From the NCBI RefSeq assembly GCF_000715505.1, contig NZ_JHEH01000005.1:62001-126000 (forward strand): a DNA stretch of 64,000 nt, given 5' to 3'. Position numbers and translations under genes: made by a program. Shown here piece by piece: positions 27,676 through 38,478 of this stretch (its first letter is position 1; every line of letters begins with the position of its first letter). Source of the DNA: Thioclava dalianensis. Lineage in GTDB: Bacteria > Pseudomonadota > Alphaproteobacteria > Rhodobacterales > Rhodobacteraceae. The notes beneath the pieces were generated by a model that made no database searches, had not been told where the DNA came from, and saw only the letters and a list, made by a program, of their open reading frames with translations.

Positions 27676-28584
27676 ATGCTAAATCTTCGCCATTACGAGC
27701 TGCTCGTTGCCCTTGCCGAAGATCTGCATTTCGGGCGGGCGGCAGAGCGGCTCGGGATCTCGCAACCGCAGCTCACGGTCCTGCTCAAGCAGATGGAAGA
27801 CCAGATCGGCACGCTGCTCTTTGAGCGCAACCGCCGCCGCGTCTCGCTTGCCCCGGCAGGAGAGCGCCTTTTGCCCGAGGCCCGCGCCGTTCTACGCCAC
27901 GCCCGACGCGCCCAAGACGTGGCGCTGCGAGTCGGGCGGGGGATGATCGGCGAGCTGCGCTTGGGCTATATCGGGGCTGCGTCCTATAACGGCGTGCTCA
28001 CGCGGCTTGTGCGCGCCTTTCGCCACAAGGCCCCCGACACACAGCTGCAATTGACGTTGATGGATCTCGACCGTCAGATCCCGGAAGTGTCCGCAGGCAA
28101 TCTCGATGCCGGGATCATCCGCCTGCCCTATCCCGACATGCCCGACAATCTGGTGACCCGCACCCTATGCGACGAAGAGCTGTGGATCGCGCTGCCCTCG
28201 GACCACCGGTTGGCCGGCAGCGCCGGACCTATTGATCTGGCCGCGCTGCGCGACGAGCCGTTCATCGCCACGCATCTGCACTCCACCAGCGGGTTTTCCG
28301 CCGCGATGCATCTGGCCTGCGCACATGCGGGCATCACCCCGAACATCGTGCAGCGCTCGCCGCAATTCTCGTCCATAGCAAGCCTCGTGGCCGCACGACT
28401 GGGCGTGGCGATCGTGCCCGAGGCAATCCGCAATGTGCATATTCCCGACGTCTGTTACCTGCCTTTGGCCGATCAGCACGTCGCCGCAAATATCTCGCTG
28501 GTCCATCAGAGGGAGCGCGAAAACCCCGCGCTCGATCTGCTGCTGACCTGTCTGGATGAAATGAACTTCGAGGAGACATCATGA
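27676..28584 (+). CDS. LysR-family transcriptional regulator
   Basis: Protein of 302 residues with the LysR winged HTH at the N-terminus (LRHYELLVALAEDLHFGRAA, then LGISQPQLTVLLKQMEDQIG) and a two-lobed inducer domain (GELRLGYIGAASYN, LWIALPSDHRLAG, SSIASLVAARLGVAIVPEAI). It resembles the CatR/BenM group in the HFGRAAERLGISQP block. It overlaps the enol-lactonase gene by 4 bp, so the two form one operon and the regulator probably responds to an intermediate of that pathway. An in-frame ATG at 27640 would add 12 residues but would cover the palindrome at 27643. Confidence 0.9.
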   Translation: MLNLRHYELLVALAEDLHFGRAAERLGISQPQLTVLLKQMEDQIGTLLFERNRRRVSLAPAGERLLPEARAVLRHARRAQDVALRVGRGMIGELRLGYIGAASYNGVLTRLVRAFRHKAPDTQLQLTLMDLDRQIPEVSAGNLDAGIIRLPYPDMPDNLVTRTLCDEELWIALPSDHRLAGSAGPIDLAALRDEPFIATHLHSTSGFSAAMHLACAHAGITPNIVQRSPQFSSIASLVAARLGVAIVPEAIRNVHIPDVCYLPLADQHVAANISLVHQRERENPALDLLLTCLDEMNFEETS

Positions 28585-29360
28585 GAGTTGAGACCTTCAC
28601 CGCGATTGACGGCATCCATCACGGCTACCGTGCCCCCGAGCCGGGCGCGCCCACGCTGGTCTTCGCCAATTCGCTGGGCACCGATCTGCGTGTCTGGGAC
28701 CGGGTCGTGGCGCGGCTGCCCACCGAATGGGGTCTCTTGCGCCACGACAAGCGTGGCCATGGCCTAAGCCGGAGCGCGCAGACGCTAACAATCGAGACCA
28801 TGGCGCAGGATGTCGAAGCGCTTCTCGATCACTATGAGATCACCGATTTCATCGGCGTCGGCCTCTCGGTCGGCGGGCTGATCATGCAATGCTTGGCGCT
28901 GCGCCAACCGCAGGCGATGCGCAAGCTGGTGCTCTCCGACACGGCAGCCAAGATCGGCTCGCCCGAGCTGTGGAACCCGCGCATGGAGGCCGTGCGGACC
29001 AATGGGATCGCCTCGATCTCCGAGGCGATCCTCGCGCGCTGGTTCGCCCCGAGCTATCTGGAGACCGAAGACTTCGCGATGTGGAAGGCGATGCTCGAAC
29101 GCACCCCCGCCGAAGGCTATGCGCAGGTCTGTGGCGCGATCCGCGATGCCGATTTCACCGCCGATCTGCCCAACATCGCCCAGCCCACGCTGGCCATCGC
29201 CGGGGCGCAAGACGCCTCGACCCCGCCCGATCTGGTCCGCGCGACCGCCGAGAAAATCCCCGGCGCACGCTTCGAGACGATCGAAGTGGCAGGCCACCTG
29301 CCCTGCGTCGAGCAACCCGCGCGTTTCGTCGAGCTGCTGAGCGCCCACGTCACGGGCTAA
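28581..29360 (+). CDS. pcaD: Alpha/beta-hydrolase, 3-oxoadipate enol-lactonase type
   Basis: Protein of 259 residues with the alpha/beta-hydrolase fold: oxyanion strand LVFANSLGTDLRVWD (about residues 26-40), nucleophile S96 in GVGLSVGGL, acid in the DASTPPDLV segment (about residue 213) and catalytic His in VAGHLPCVEQP (about residue 238). The RHDKRGHGLS block is characteristic of PcaD, which opens 3-oxoadipate enol-lactone in the beta-ketoadipate pathway. No catechol or protocatechuate dioxygenase and no cycloisomerase lies in the window, so the true substrate here may be a related enol-lactone. Confidence 0.82.
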   Translation: MRVETFTAIDGIHHGYRAPEPGAPTLVFANSLGTDLRVWDRVVARLPTEWGLLRHDKRGHGLSRSAQTLTIETMAQDVEALLDHYEITDFIGVGLSVGGLIMQCLALRQPQAMRKLVLSDTAAKIGSPELWNPRMEAVRTNGIASISEAILARWFAPSYLETEDFAMWKAMLERTPAEGYAQVCGAIRDADFTADLPNIAQPTLAIAGAQDASTPPDLVRATAEKIPGARFETIEVAGHLPCVEQPARFVELLSAHVTG

Positions 29361-29369
29361 GCGCCAACC

Positions 29370-29404
29370 AAAAGGGCCGCCCGTGATACGCGGGCGGCCC
29401 TTTT
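29370..29404. terminator. Bidirectional Rho-independent terminator
   Basis: Perfect 14-bp stem (AAAAGGGCCGCCCG and its complement, arms 29370-29383 and 29391-29404) with a 7-nt loop, and A/T tracts at both ends, placed between the convergent pcaD and SDR genes. It should stop transcription from both strands. Confidence 0.93.
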
Positions 29405-29426
29405 CTTTTCCACCGGATCGAGGCGC

Positions 29427-30146
29427 TCAGCCCACAGTGACACCGCCGCAGACAAACAGCGTCTGCCCGGTCACGAACCCCGCCTCAGGGGCGCAGAAAA
29501 ACGACACCGCATTCGCGACATCCGCGCCTGTGCCCACGCGGCGCACCGGGATATTCCCGATGATCTCTTGCGTGGCGGGCGCCTCGGGCGGGTTGTTGCG
29601 CCAAAACGCCTCGGTGCCGATTGGACCGGGCGCCACGCAGTTGACCGTGATGCCCTCCGGCCCGAGTTCGAGCGCCCAAGTGCGCGCCATCGCCTGCGCC
29701 GCGCCCTTGGTGGCCGAATAGAGCGTGCGGCGCTCCTTGCCCCGGCTCACCCGGCTGGTATTCATCACGATCCGCCCGCCGCCTCGCGCCTTCATGCCGG
29801 GCAAGATCGCCTGCGCGCAGATCAGCGAGGCGCGCAGGTTGAGATGCATCATCGGATCGAAATCCTCCAATGCCACCTCTTCCAGCAAGGCCGGCGAGAC
29901 GATCCCGACATTATTGACCAGACAGGTGATCTCTTCGTCGCGGGTCAGCTCTGCGCAGAGCGCCTTTGTCCGCGCGGCATCCGCCAGATCAATGACGCAG
30001 GAGCGATCTGCGATCTCTGGGTCGGCCGGATGCTGATCGAGCACGATGACGCGAAAGCCATCCGATTTCAGCCGCGCCGAAATCGCCGCGCCGATCCCGC
30101 CTGCTCCGCCGGTCACAAGTGCAGCGCGCCGACGGAACGGGCTCAC
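29427..30146 (-). CDS. Short-chain dehydrogenase/reductase (SDR)
   Basis: NAD(P)-dependent oxidoreductase of 239 residues: cofactor motif VTGGAGGIGAAIS (about residues 11-23), structural NNVG (about 86-89), catalytic Ser in VMNTSRVSRG and Tyr/Lys in YSATKGAAQA (about residues 149-153), and a C-terminal TGQTLFVCGG typical of FabG-like members. It starts with GTG at 30146, overlapping the stop of the muconolactone-isomerase-like gene by 4 bp. Last gene of a four-gene minus-strand operon; probably oxidises or reduces a hydroxy acid or cyclic diol of the same pathway. Confidence 0.9.
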   Translation of the reverse strand: MSPFRRRAALVTGGAGGIGAAISARLKSDGFRVIVLDQHPADPEIADRSCVIDLADAARTKALCAELTRDEEITCLVNNVGIVSPALLEEVALEDFDPMMHLNLRASLICAQAILPGMKARGGGRIVMNTSRVSRGKERRTLYSATKGAAQAMARTWALELGPEGITVNCVAPGPIGTEAFWRNNPPEAPATQEIIGNIPVRRVGTGADVANAVSFFCAPEAGFVTGQTLFVCGGVTVG

Positions 30147-30433
30147 TGATCGCCCTCACGCACGCTGGAAGGGTGACGGCAGAGCGGCATGATCTCCATC
30201 TCCATCCACGGATAAAGCGGCAGCCCCATCAGCACCTCGTGCAGATGCGCATGATCGCGGCAATCGAGGATCGAGATATTCTCGTAGAGCCCCGCAATCC
30301 GCCAGATATGCCGCCAGATCCCCTGTTTCTGAAGATCCTGCGAATAGGCCTTTTCGCGGGCCTTGATCTCGGCGGCGCGCTCGGGATCCATATCCGCGGG
30401 CAGGTTCACCTTCATTTTCACATGATATAGCAT
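30143..30433 (-). CDS. Muconolactone Delta-isomerase-like protein
   Basis: A 96-residue protein with the ferredoxin-like fold of CatC: MLYHVKMKVNLPADMDPERA at the start, the conserved region WRHIWRIAGLYENISILDC in the middle and LMGLPLYPWMEMEIMPLCRH at the end. Known members shift the double bond of muconolactone to give 3-oxoadipate enol-lactone, the substrate of PcaD, whose gene lies 1 kb away on the other strand. Its start abuts directly on the stop of the upstream YciI-like gene, and its end overlaps the SDR gene. Confidence 0.82.
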   Translation of the reverse strand: MLYHVKMKVNLPADMDPERAAEIKAREKAYSQDLQKQGIWRHIWRIAGLYENISILDCRDHAHLHEVLMGLPLYPWMEMEIMPLCRHPSSVREGDQ

Positions 30434-30739
30434 TCAGCCCTCCGTTAATGTGTTCTGGCCATTGAGATAGGCCTTGCGCCAGCGCGTAACGACAACGCGC
30501 TCAAACAGCGCACCCGTGTAGAACGGATCGGCCTCGATAAAGGCCTCCGCCTGCGCGCGGGTTTCGACATCGAGACAATAAAGCCCGCCGCTGGCCGCCG
30601 CGCCCGCATCGTCAAGCTTGGCCCCGCAGGCCAGCAGCCGGGCTTTGTGAGCCTCGAGATAGTCAAGATGCGCGGGCCGCAGACGCGCACGCAGCGCGCC
30701 GTGGCCCGGCTTGTCATAGGTCTCGATCATCCAGGGCAT
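30434..30739 (-). CDS. YciI-family protein
   Basis: A 101-residue protein of the YCII dimeric alpha/beta-barrel fold: MPWMIETYDKPGHGALRARL, RPAHLDYLEAHKARLLACG with the conserved His (about residue 24), and EAFIEADPFYTGALFERVVV with the family Asp (about 74). The fold is shared with muconolactone isomerase and chloromuconolactone-type enzymes, so it may be a second small lactone or dienelactone-handling protein. Function is not established. It shares one base with the transporter stop upstream (TGATG) and abuts the next gene. Confidence 0.82.
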   Translation of the reverse strand: MPWMIETYDKPGHGALRARLRPAHLDYLEAHKARLLACGAKLDDAGAAASGGLYCLDVETRAQAEAFIEADPFYTGALFERVVVTRWRKAYLNGQNTLTEG

Positions 30740-32064
30740 CAGGCCGCCACCATACCCCAGATCGCGACCGTCGCGAGAAACACGATGCCGAGATAGAGAG
30801 TGATCACAACCATATAGCCCATCAGATCCTTCAGCTTGAGGCCCGAAATCGCCATCGCGGGCAGCAACCAGAAGGGTTGCACCATATTGGTCCATTGATC
30901 CCCGATCTGCACCGCCAGCGCCGTCGCGGGCACCGAGGCGTGCAACTGGCGCGCGGCCTCCATCATCACCGGCCCTTGGATAACCCACTGCCCGCCGCCC
31001 GAGGGCACGAAGAGGTTGATCAGCCCCGCCGACAGGAACGAGAAGATCGGCAAGGTGCCTCCGCTCGAGATCGACACAAACCAATTGGCCAGCGTCACGA
31101 TCAGCCCCGAGCCAGACAGGATCGCAAGGATACCCGCATAGAACGGATATTGGATGATGATCCCACTGACGACTTTGATGCCGTCTTGCAGCGCCGCCAG
31201 AAAGCGGTTCGGCGTGACAAACAGGGTGATGCCGAGAAACAGGAACAGCGTGTTGACGAAGTTCAGCGTCACGCTGCCGCCATTGACCAGATAAAGCACC
31301 ACGTAAAGCAGCCCGAACAGCCCCATGCCGACGCCAAGGATGCGCGAATTGTTGAGCCGGTCTGCAAGCGTGGGCGCGGCGCTCTCGGTCGGGGTCAGCA
31401 CCGTCTCCGGCTCCGGCTTGGCCTCGATCACATCTTCAGCCCGTTTCGGATGCAGCATCGCGTTGAAAAGCGGCAGCGTAACCAGCAAGATCAGGTTCAT
31501 CGTGATCAGATAGGGCGAGAAGATCGTCTCGCTCAGCGGCACCAAACCGATCACGCTTTCCATGAAATGTCCGGGCGTGTTGATCAAGAGCGGCACCGAT
31601 CCCGAAAGCCCCACGCCATAGACGGCAAAGCCCGAATAGGCCGCGGCGATGACCAGAGGGTAGTGCAGCCCCTTGACGCTCCGCCCGAGTTTCTGCGCGA
31701 TCAAGGTGCCCAGAACCAGCCCGAAGCCCCAGTTCAGCCAACTCCCGACACCGCCGCATAGCGTGGCCACGATGATCGCGGCGCGCGGCGAATGGATGCC
31801 TCCAACCACCATATTCATCAGCCGGTCCACCAGCGGCGTGCGTGCCAGAATATAGCCCGCAAGCAAAATGATCGTCATCTGCATCGTGAAGGAGAGCAGG
31901 TTCCAGAACCCGTCTCCCCAATATTGCGTCACCTCCAGAAAGCCGCTGCCCTGGGCGAGCATCGCAAAGATCACCGTCAGCGCCGTGAGAAGAATCGCCA
32001 CGACCAGCGGGTCGGGCATGTAGCGGCTCACGATCCGCGTAAAGAAATTGGCAAGCGCGTTCAT
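30739..32064 (-). CDS. atoE: Short-chain fatty acid transporter, AtoE family
   Basis: Inner-membrane protein of 441 residues with about ten to twelve helices. Family marks include SRYMPDPLVVAILLTALTVI near the N-terminus, GSWLNWGFGLVLG and the late block FVPSGGGQWVIQGPVMMEAA. AtoE imports short-chain acids such as acetoacetate or butyrate. As first gene of the operon AtoE-YciI-CatC-like-SDR it probably brings in the organic acid that the cluster degrades. The promoter lies in the 102-bp AT-rich gap shared with the divergent dehydrogenase gene. Confidence 0.88.
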   Translation of the reverse strand: MNALANFFTRIVSRYMPDPLVVAILLTALTVIFAMLAQGSGFLEVTQYWGDGFWNLLSFTMQMTIILLAGYILARTPLVDRLMNMVVGGIHSPRAAIIVATLCGGVGSWLNWGFGLVLGTLIAQKLGRSVKGLHYPLVIAAAYSGFAVYGVGLSGSVPLLINTPGHFMESVIGLVPLSETIFSPYLITMNLILLVTLPLFNAMLHPKRAEDVIEAKPEPETVLTPTESAAPTLADRLNNSRILGVGMGLFGLLYVVLYLVNGGSVTLNFVNTLFLFLGITLFVTPNRFLAALQDGIKVVSGIIIQYPFYAGILAILSGSGLIVTLANWFVSISSGGTLPIFSFLSAGLINLFVPSGGGQWVIQGPVMMEAARQLHASVPATALAVQIGDQWTNMVQPFWLLPAMAISGLKLKDLMGYMVVITLYLGIVFLATVAIWGMVAA

Positions 32065-32166
32065 TTGTCTCTCCCCTTTCGGACCCCTCCGCCCGATATT
32101 GATATGATTTACAAATCACCAGCATTAACTTATAACGTCAACATATATTTTTTGGAGGAGGCGTCG

Positions 32167-33099
32167 ATGGAGACTGGGATCGTAATTGGCGCGGGCATCA
32201 TGGGCACCGCACTGGCCCGGCATTTCCTGAAATGCGGCCATCGCATCGCGTTGATCGACCCGGACGAAGCGGCCCGTGCGGCAGCGGCGGCGCAGATCGG
32301 CCCCTCGGAGGAGTTCATCACCGCTCCGACGCCCGAGGCCCTGCCCGCCGCGTGGGGGCCGTGCCACTTCGTGATCGAGGCGGTTCCCGAGCGGCTCGAG
32401 CTCAAGCGGCAGGTTCTTGGGGCGCTGTCGCGGCAGTTCGGCCCGGATACGCTGATCGCATCGAACACATCAGGGCTGCGGGCCGCTGATCTCGCGCGGG
32501 ATATGACCCATCCCGAGCGCTTTGCGATTGCGCATTTCTTCAACCCCGCCGATCTGATCCCGGCGGTCGAGCTGGTGCCCGCCCCGGCCACAAGCCCGCA
32601 GACCATGGATCTTTGGGAGGCGCTGCTCACCCGCTCGGGCAAGAAGGTCGCGCGGCTGCGCGCGGACCTGCCCGGATTCGTTGCAAACCGGCTGCAACAT
32701 GCGATGGCGCGGGAGTGCTTTCACCTGCTCGAAGCCGGGGTGATCGATGCCGAAGGGCTCGACACGCTGACCCGCTATGCGCTTGGCGTGCGGCTGGCGC
32801 TGATCGGGCCGATCCTGCAGCGCGATCTCAACGGGATCGATACCCATCACGCCATCGCGCGCTATCTCTACCCCGACCTCGCGGCCAACACGACGCCCGC
32901 GCAGGTACTTGACGACAAATGTGCCGCGGGGATGCTGGGGCGCAAAACCGCACAGGGCTTCTACACATGGGACGCCAGACAGGAACGCCGCGCGCAACGG
33001 GTCGAAGCCCTGCTGCCTGCGGTGATCGCTCTGGCGCGCCAGATTGAGACAGAGGAGAATGACGATGCCGAGATGGGTGAACAGGCCAGAGGGCTCTAA
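32167..33099 (+). CDS. 3-hydroxyacyl-CoA dehydrogenase family protein
   Basis: NAD-dependent dehydrogenase of 310 residues: Rossmann motif GIVIGAGIMGTALARHFLK at residues 4-22, signature FAIAHFFNPADLIPAVELVP near residues 119-138 with the catalytic His, and a C-terminal dimerisation domain ending in GMLGRKTAQGFYTWD. Relatives include 3-hydroxybutyryl-CoA, L-carnitine and L-gulonate 3-dehydrogenases, so a free hydroxy acid is possible as substrate. GGAGGAGGCGTCG precedes the ATG. It overlaps the cyclase-family gene by 35 bp and is divergent from the AtoE operon. Confidence 0.87.
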   Translation: METGIVIGAGIMGTALARHFLKCGHRIALIDPDEAARAAAAAQIGPSEEFITAPTPEALPAAWGPCHFVIEAVPERLELKRQVLGALSRQFGPDTLIASNTSGLRAADLARDMTHPERFAIAHFFNPADLIPAVELVPAPATSPQTMDLWEALLTRSGKKVARLRADLPGFVANRLQHAMARECFHLLEAGVIDAEGLDTLTRYALGVRLALIGPILQRDLNGIDTHHAIARYLYPDLAANTTPAQVLDDKCAAGMLGRKTAQGFYTWDARQERRAQRVEALLPAVIALARQIETEENDDAEMGEQARGL

Positions 33100-34078
33100 C
33101 TGGGGCGATTTTGGCGCCGACGATCAACTGGGCACGCTCAACCTGATCGGAGCCCCAGAGCGGCGCGCGGCGGCGCAGGAAATCCGCGACGGCGAGGCGT
33201 TTTGCCTCTCGCTGCCGCTTGATCTGCCCGGCGCCGTGACGCTCAATCCGCGCCGCAAGCCGCCGGTTCTTCAGCCAACCTTTCTGGAGGACACGCCCTA
33301 TATCAATTACGCGCTTGCCAATGTGGACCCGATTCTGCGCGACGTGCTCAGCGACGATCAGGTGCTGCTCTCGACCCAATATTCGACCCAATGGGATTCG
33401 CTGGCCCATGTCGGCGCACTGTTCGATGCTGACGGCGATGGCACGCCCGAGCGCGTCTATTACAACGGTTATCGCGCCGGAGAGGATATTCTGGGCGCGG
33501 ATGCCGAGGGCGATCACGGCTCTTACGCGCATCGCCTGTCGGTTTGCGAGATGGCCAAGACCCCGGTTCAGGGGCGCGGCGTGCTGATCGATTGCCTGCG
33601 CCATTTCGGGCCGGGCCGTACCCTTGTCGGGCATGAGGCGCTGCAAGACGTGATCGCCGCGCAAGGCATCACGCTGAAGCGCGGCGATATCGTGCTGCTG
33701 CGCACCGGCTATGCCGAGGCGCTCCGCGATATGCAGGACGCCCCCGATCCGGCGGCGCTTGATGCCACGGGCGCTGTGCTCGACGGAACGGATGAGGCGC
33801 TGAAAAACTGGCTGAGCACCAGCGGCATCGCGGCAATCGCATCGGACAATTACGCCGTGGAAAACCCGCATACCGACCCCTCTGCCTGCTGCCTCCGCCT
33901 GCCCCTGCATCACCACTGCTTGTTTAAGCTGGGCATGCCGCTGGCCGAGCTGTGGTATCTGCGCGAGCTGGCCGAAGCGCTCGAAGACCGCCAGCGCCAC
34001 GCGGTCTTCCTGACCGCGCCGCCGCTCTATCTTCCCGGCGCAATCGGCTCGCCCGTGACCCCGGTCGCGACGATCTGA
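33065..34078 (+). CDS. Cyclase-family (PF04199-type) metal-dependent hydrolase
   Basis: Protein of 337 residues related to kynurenine formamidase and polyketide-cyclase-like hydrolases, in the long subfamily with QWDSLAHVGALFDADG (about residues 109-124) in place of the usual HxGTHxD motif, followed by GVLIDCLRHFG, GDIVLLRTGYAEA and AIASDNYAVENP. Members hydrolyse amide or lactone-like bonds with a bound metal. AGGAG at 33053-33057 is seven bases from the ATG at 33065 and too close to the ATG at 33059, so the later start is chosen. Ends the two-gene operon; substrate unknown. Confidence 0.82.
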   Translation: MPRWVNRPEGSNWGDFGADDQLGTLNLIGAPERRAAAQEIRDGEAFCLSLPLDLPGAVTLNPRRKPPVLQPTFLEDTPYINYALANVDPILRDVLSDDQVLLSTQYSTQWDSLAHVGALFDADGDGTPERVYYNGYRAGEDILGADAEGDHGSYAHRLSVCEMAKTPVQGRGVLIDCLRHFGPGRTLVGHEALQDVIAAQGITLKRGDIVLLRTGYAEALRDMQDAPDPAALDATGAVLDGTDEALKNWLSTSGIAAIASDNYAVENPHTDPSACCLRLPLHHHCLFKLGMPLAELWYLRELAEALEDRQRHAVFLTAPPLYLPGAIGSPVTPVATI

Positions 34079-34115
34079 GCCCCGCGCAGGGCGCGGCAAG
34101 TGCAAAAAAGCACGT

Positions 34116-34146
34116 GTGGCGCAAGCGGAAGTTTCGCTTGCGCCAC
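34116..34146 (+). terminator. Hairpin downstream of the cyclase-family gene
   Basis: Perfect 12-bp stem GTGGCGCAAGCG/CGCTTGCGCCAC with a 7-nt loop, 38 bp after the stop codon. A smaller hairpin GTGC-aaaaaa-GCAC lies at 34100-34113. No T-run follows either, so termination is likely but not certain. Confidence 0.55.
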
Positions 34147-34278
34147 GCGCTCAATTGGGCAACACGTGGGGTGTCGCGCGCGACCGTTGTGTCCGGTCCG
34201 GCACAGCCGCAACCTAGGTGCGCCACGCCCTTCCCCAGCCTCTCCCAAAATTTCTGCCCGCGGCGGACAATCTACATA

Positions 34279-34308
34279 TTGACAGCCGGGGGGCTAAAAC
34301 ATCAATAT
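34279..34308 (+). promoter_or_regulatory. Possible promoter of the nrdHIEF transcript
   Basis: TTGACA at 34279-34284 followed after 18 bp by CAATAT (34303-34308) in an AT-rich patch just before the riboswitch. The -35 is exact and the -10 is poor. The rest of 34147-34278 shows no gene or clear signal. Confidence 0.4.
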
Positions 34309-34310
34309 GC

Positions 34311-34487
34311 AGTTGCTTTGGGTCCTGCACCAACATGTGCAGGCTAGAGGGAAACCGGTGAAAAACCGGTACTGCCCCCGCAACTGTAAGCGGCAAGCCA
34401 AGCTCCGTTGCCACTGACGCATCCGCGTCGGGAAGGGGATCTTGGCGCTTGAGCCGCGAAGTCAGGAGACCTGCCTGAAGCGTGAGA
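34311..34487 (+). ncRNA. Cobalamin (B12) riboswitch
   Basis: All conserved blocks of the cobalamin aptamer are present in order: the 5' strand GGGTCCTGC near 34320-34328, GAGGGAAACCGGTGAAAAACC at 34348-34368 (partly cited), the ACTGCCCCCGCAACTGTAA core at 34371-34389, GCCACTG at 34410-34416, CGGGAAGGG at 34429-34437 and the B12 box GTCAGGAGACCTGCC at 34461-34475. It lies in the leader of nrdHIEF and is expected to reduce expression when adenosylcobalamin is bound. Expression platform: see the hairpin at 34553-34589. Confidence 0.95.
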
Positions 34488-34552
34488 AACGACGACCGCG
34501 GCGGAGGGCCCGGGCGCGTGGCAGAGCCGCCAAGGGTGCGCTCTTGCCCGCC

Positions 34553-34589
34553 CCTGTCCCCGCGCCAATGGCCATAGAAAAGGGACAGG
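34553..34589 (+). promoter_or_regulatory. RBS-masking hairpin, candidate riboswitch expression platform
   Basis: CCTGTCCC (34553-34560) is exactly complementary to GGGACAGG (34582-34589), which contains the ribosome-binding site of nrdH five bases before its ATG. The 8-bp stem with a 21-nt loop would block initiation. This suggests translational control by the riboswitch; an alternative pairing in the ligand-free state is assumed, not shown. Confidence 0.55.
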
Positions 34590-34593
34590 ACAG

Positions 34594-34815
34594 ATGACCA
34601 TCACCGTGTATTCCAAACCCGCCTGCGTGCAATGCACCGCCACCACCCGCGCGCTGGACGCCAAGGGGATCCATTACAACGTGATCGACCTGACCGAGGA
34701 TGCGGGCGCGATGGAAATGGTTCAGGGACTTGGCTATCGTCAGGCACCCGTCGTGGTGGCAGGCGACGACCACTGGGCGGGCTTCCGGCCCGACATGATC
34801 GGTCGGCTGTCGTAA
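34594..34815 (+). CDS. nrdH: NrdH glutaredoxin-like redoxin
   Basis: A 73-residue thiol redoxin with the active site C11-V-Q-C14 (KPACVQCTATTRALD) and the C-terminal NrdH mark GFRPDMIGRL. It delivers electrons from thioredoxin reductase to the class Ib ribonucleotide reductase. First gene of nrdHIEF, directly behind the cobalamin riboswitch; AGGGACAGGACAG precedes the ATG and lies in the masking hairpin. Confidence 0.95.
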   Translation: MTITVYSKPACVQCTATTRALDAKGIHYNVIDLTEDAGAMEMVQGLGYRQAPVVVAGDDHWAGFRPDMIGRLS

Positions 34816-34819
34816 GCCG

Positions 34820-35233
34820 ATGAGCGGGCTTGTCTATTTCTCCAGCGGTTCGGGCAATACCCAGCGCTTCGTGGAGAAGCTGGGCCTGCCCGCGACCCGG
34901 CTGCCGATCCGTGCCAGCGCAGCCCCGCTTACGCTTGAGGCGCCCTTCGTGCTGATCTGCCCGACCTATTCCGATGGCGAGGGGCGCGGCGCGGTCCCCA
35001 AACAGGTGATCGCGCTGCTCAATCGTCCCGAGGCCCGCAGCCTGCTGCGCGGCGTCATCGGCGCGGGCAACCGCAATTTCGGCGCGCAATTCGCCCTTGC
35101 GGGCAGCGTGATTGCCCGCAAATGCCGCGTCCCTCTGCTCTACAAATTCGAGCTGGCGGGCACTCAGACCGACATCATCCGCATCCGCGACGGGCTCGAC
35201 TTGTTCTGGGGGCGCGCGAAAGCAACCGCCTGA
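34820..35233 (+). CDS. nrdI: NrdI flavodoxin-like protein
   Basis: A 137-residue flavoprotein with the FMN loop [17 protein letters not shown] (residues 6-22), [16 protein letters not shown] and the [14 protein letters not shown] loop near residues 78-91, all diagnostic of NrdI. It makes the oxidant that assembles the dimanganese-tyrosyl cofactor of NrdF. Four bases separate it from nrdH. A 91-bp gap without features precedes nrdE. Confidence 0.95.
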   Translation: MSGLVYFSSGSGNTQRFVEKLGLPATRLPIRASAAPLTLEAPFVLICPTYSDGEGRGAVPKQVIALLNRPEARSLLRGVIGAGNRNFGAQFALAGSVIARKCRVPLLYKFELAGTQTDIIRIRDGLDLFWGRAKATA

Positions 35234-35324
35234 GCCTCGCCCGAGCACGGCCCAGAGATCACTGAAACAGACCCGCGCCGCAAGCTTGAGCTTGTCATGC
35301 GCCCAGCCGAGGAGTTGTGGGACG

Positions 35325-38455
<3,131 letters not shown>

Positions 38456-38462
38456 GCCCGCG

Positions 38463-38478
38463 GGGCGCTTATGCGCCC
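38463..38478. terminator. Short convergent hairpin between nrdF and the GntR gene
   Basis: GGGCGC-ttat-GCGCCC is a perfect 6-bp stem whose 4-nt loop holds the stop codon of the minus-strand GntR gene (TTA at 38469-38471). It lies 7 bp after the nrdF stop. No T-run; may act as a weak bidirectional terminator. Confidence 0.45.

Noticed and set aside
30434-31084. Longer 216-residue form of the YciI-like gene
   Set aside because: The extra N-terminal part is an alternate frame of the AtoE gene; the YciI domain begins at the ATG at 30739, which shares one base with the AtoE stop.
32167-33099. L-carnitine dehydrogenase feeding the betaine demethylase
   Set aside because: The fold fits, but no thioesterase or beta-keto acid cleavage enzyme (DUF849) is nearby and the gene is paired with a cyclase-family hydrolase, so the link to betaine is unsupported.
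27676-34078. A standard beta-ketoadipate (catechol or protocatechuate) pathway
   Set aside because: Only PcaD-like and CatC-like members are present; no dioxygenase, cycloisomerase, CoA-transferase or thiolase gene lies in the window.
34267-34282. Possible NrdR box upstream of nrdHIEF (ACAATCTACATATTGA)
   Set aside because: It matches about 11 of 16 positions of the known NrdR box, and the expected second box about 31 bp downstream (34298-34313) matches only about half. Not convincing without a motif scan.
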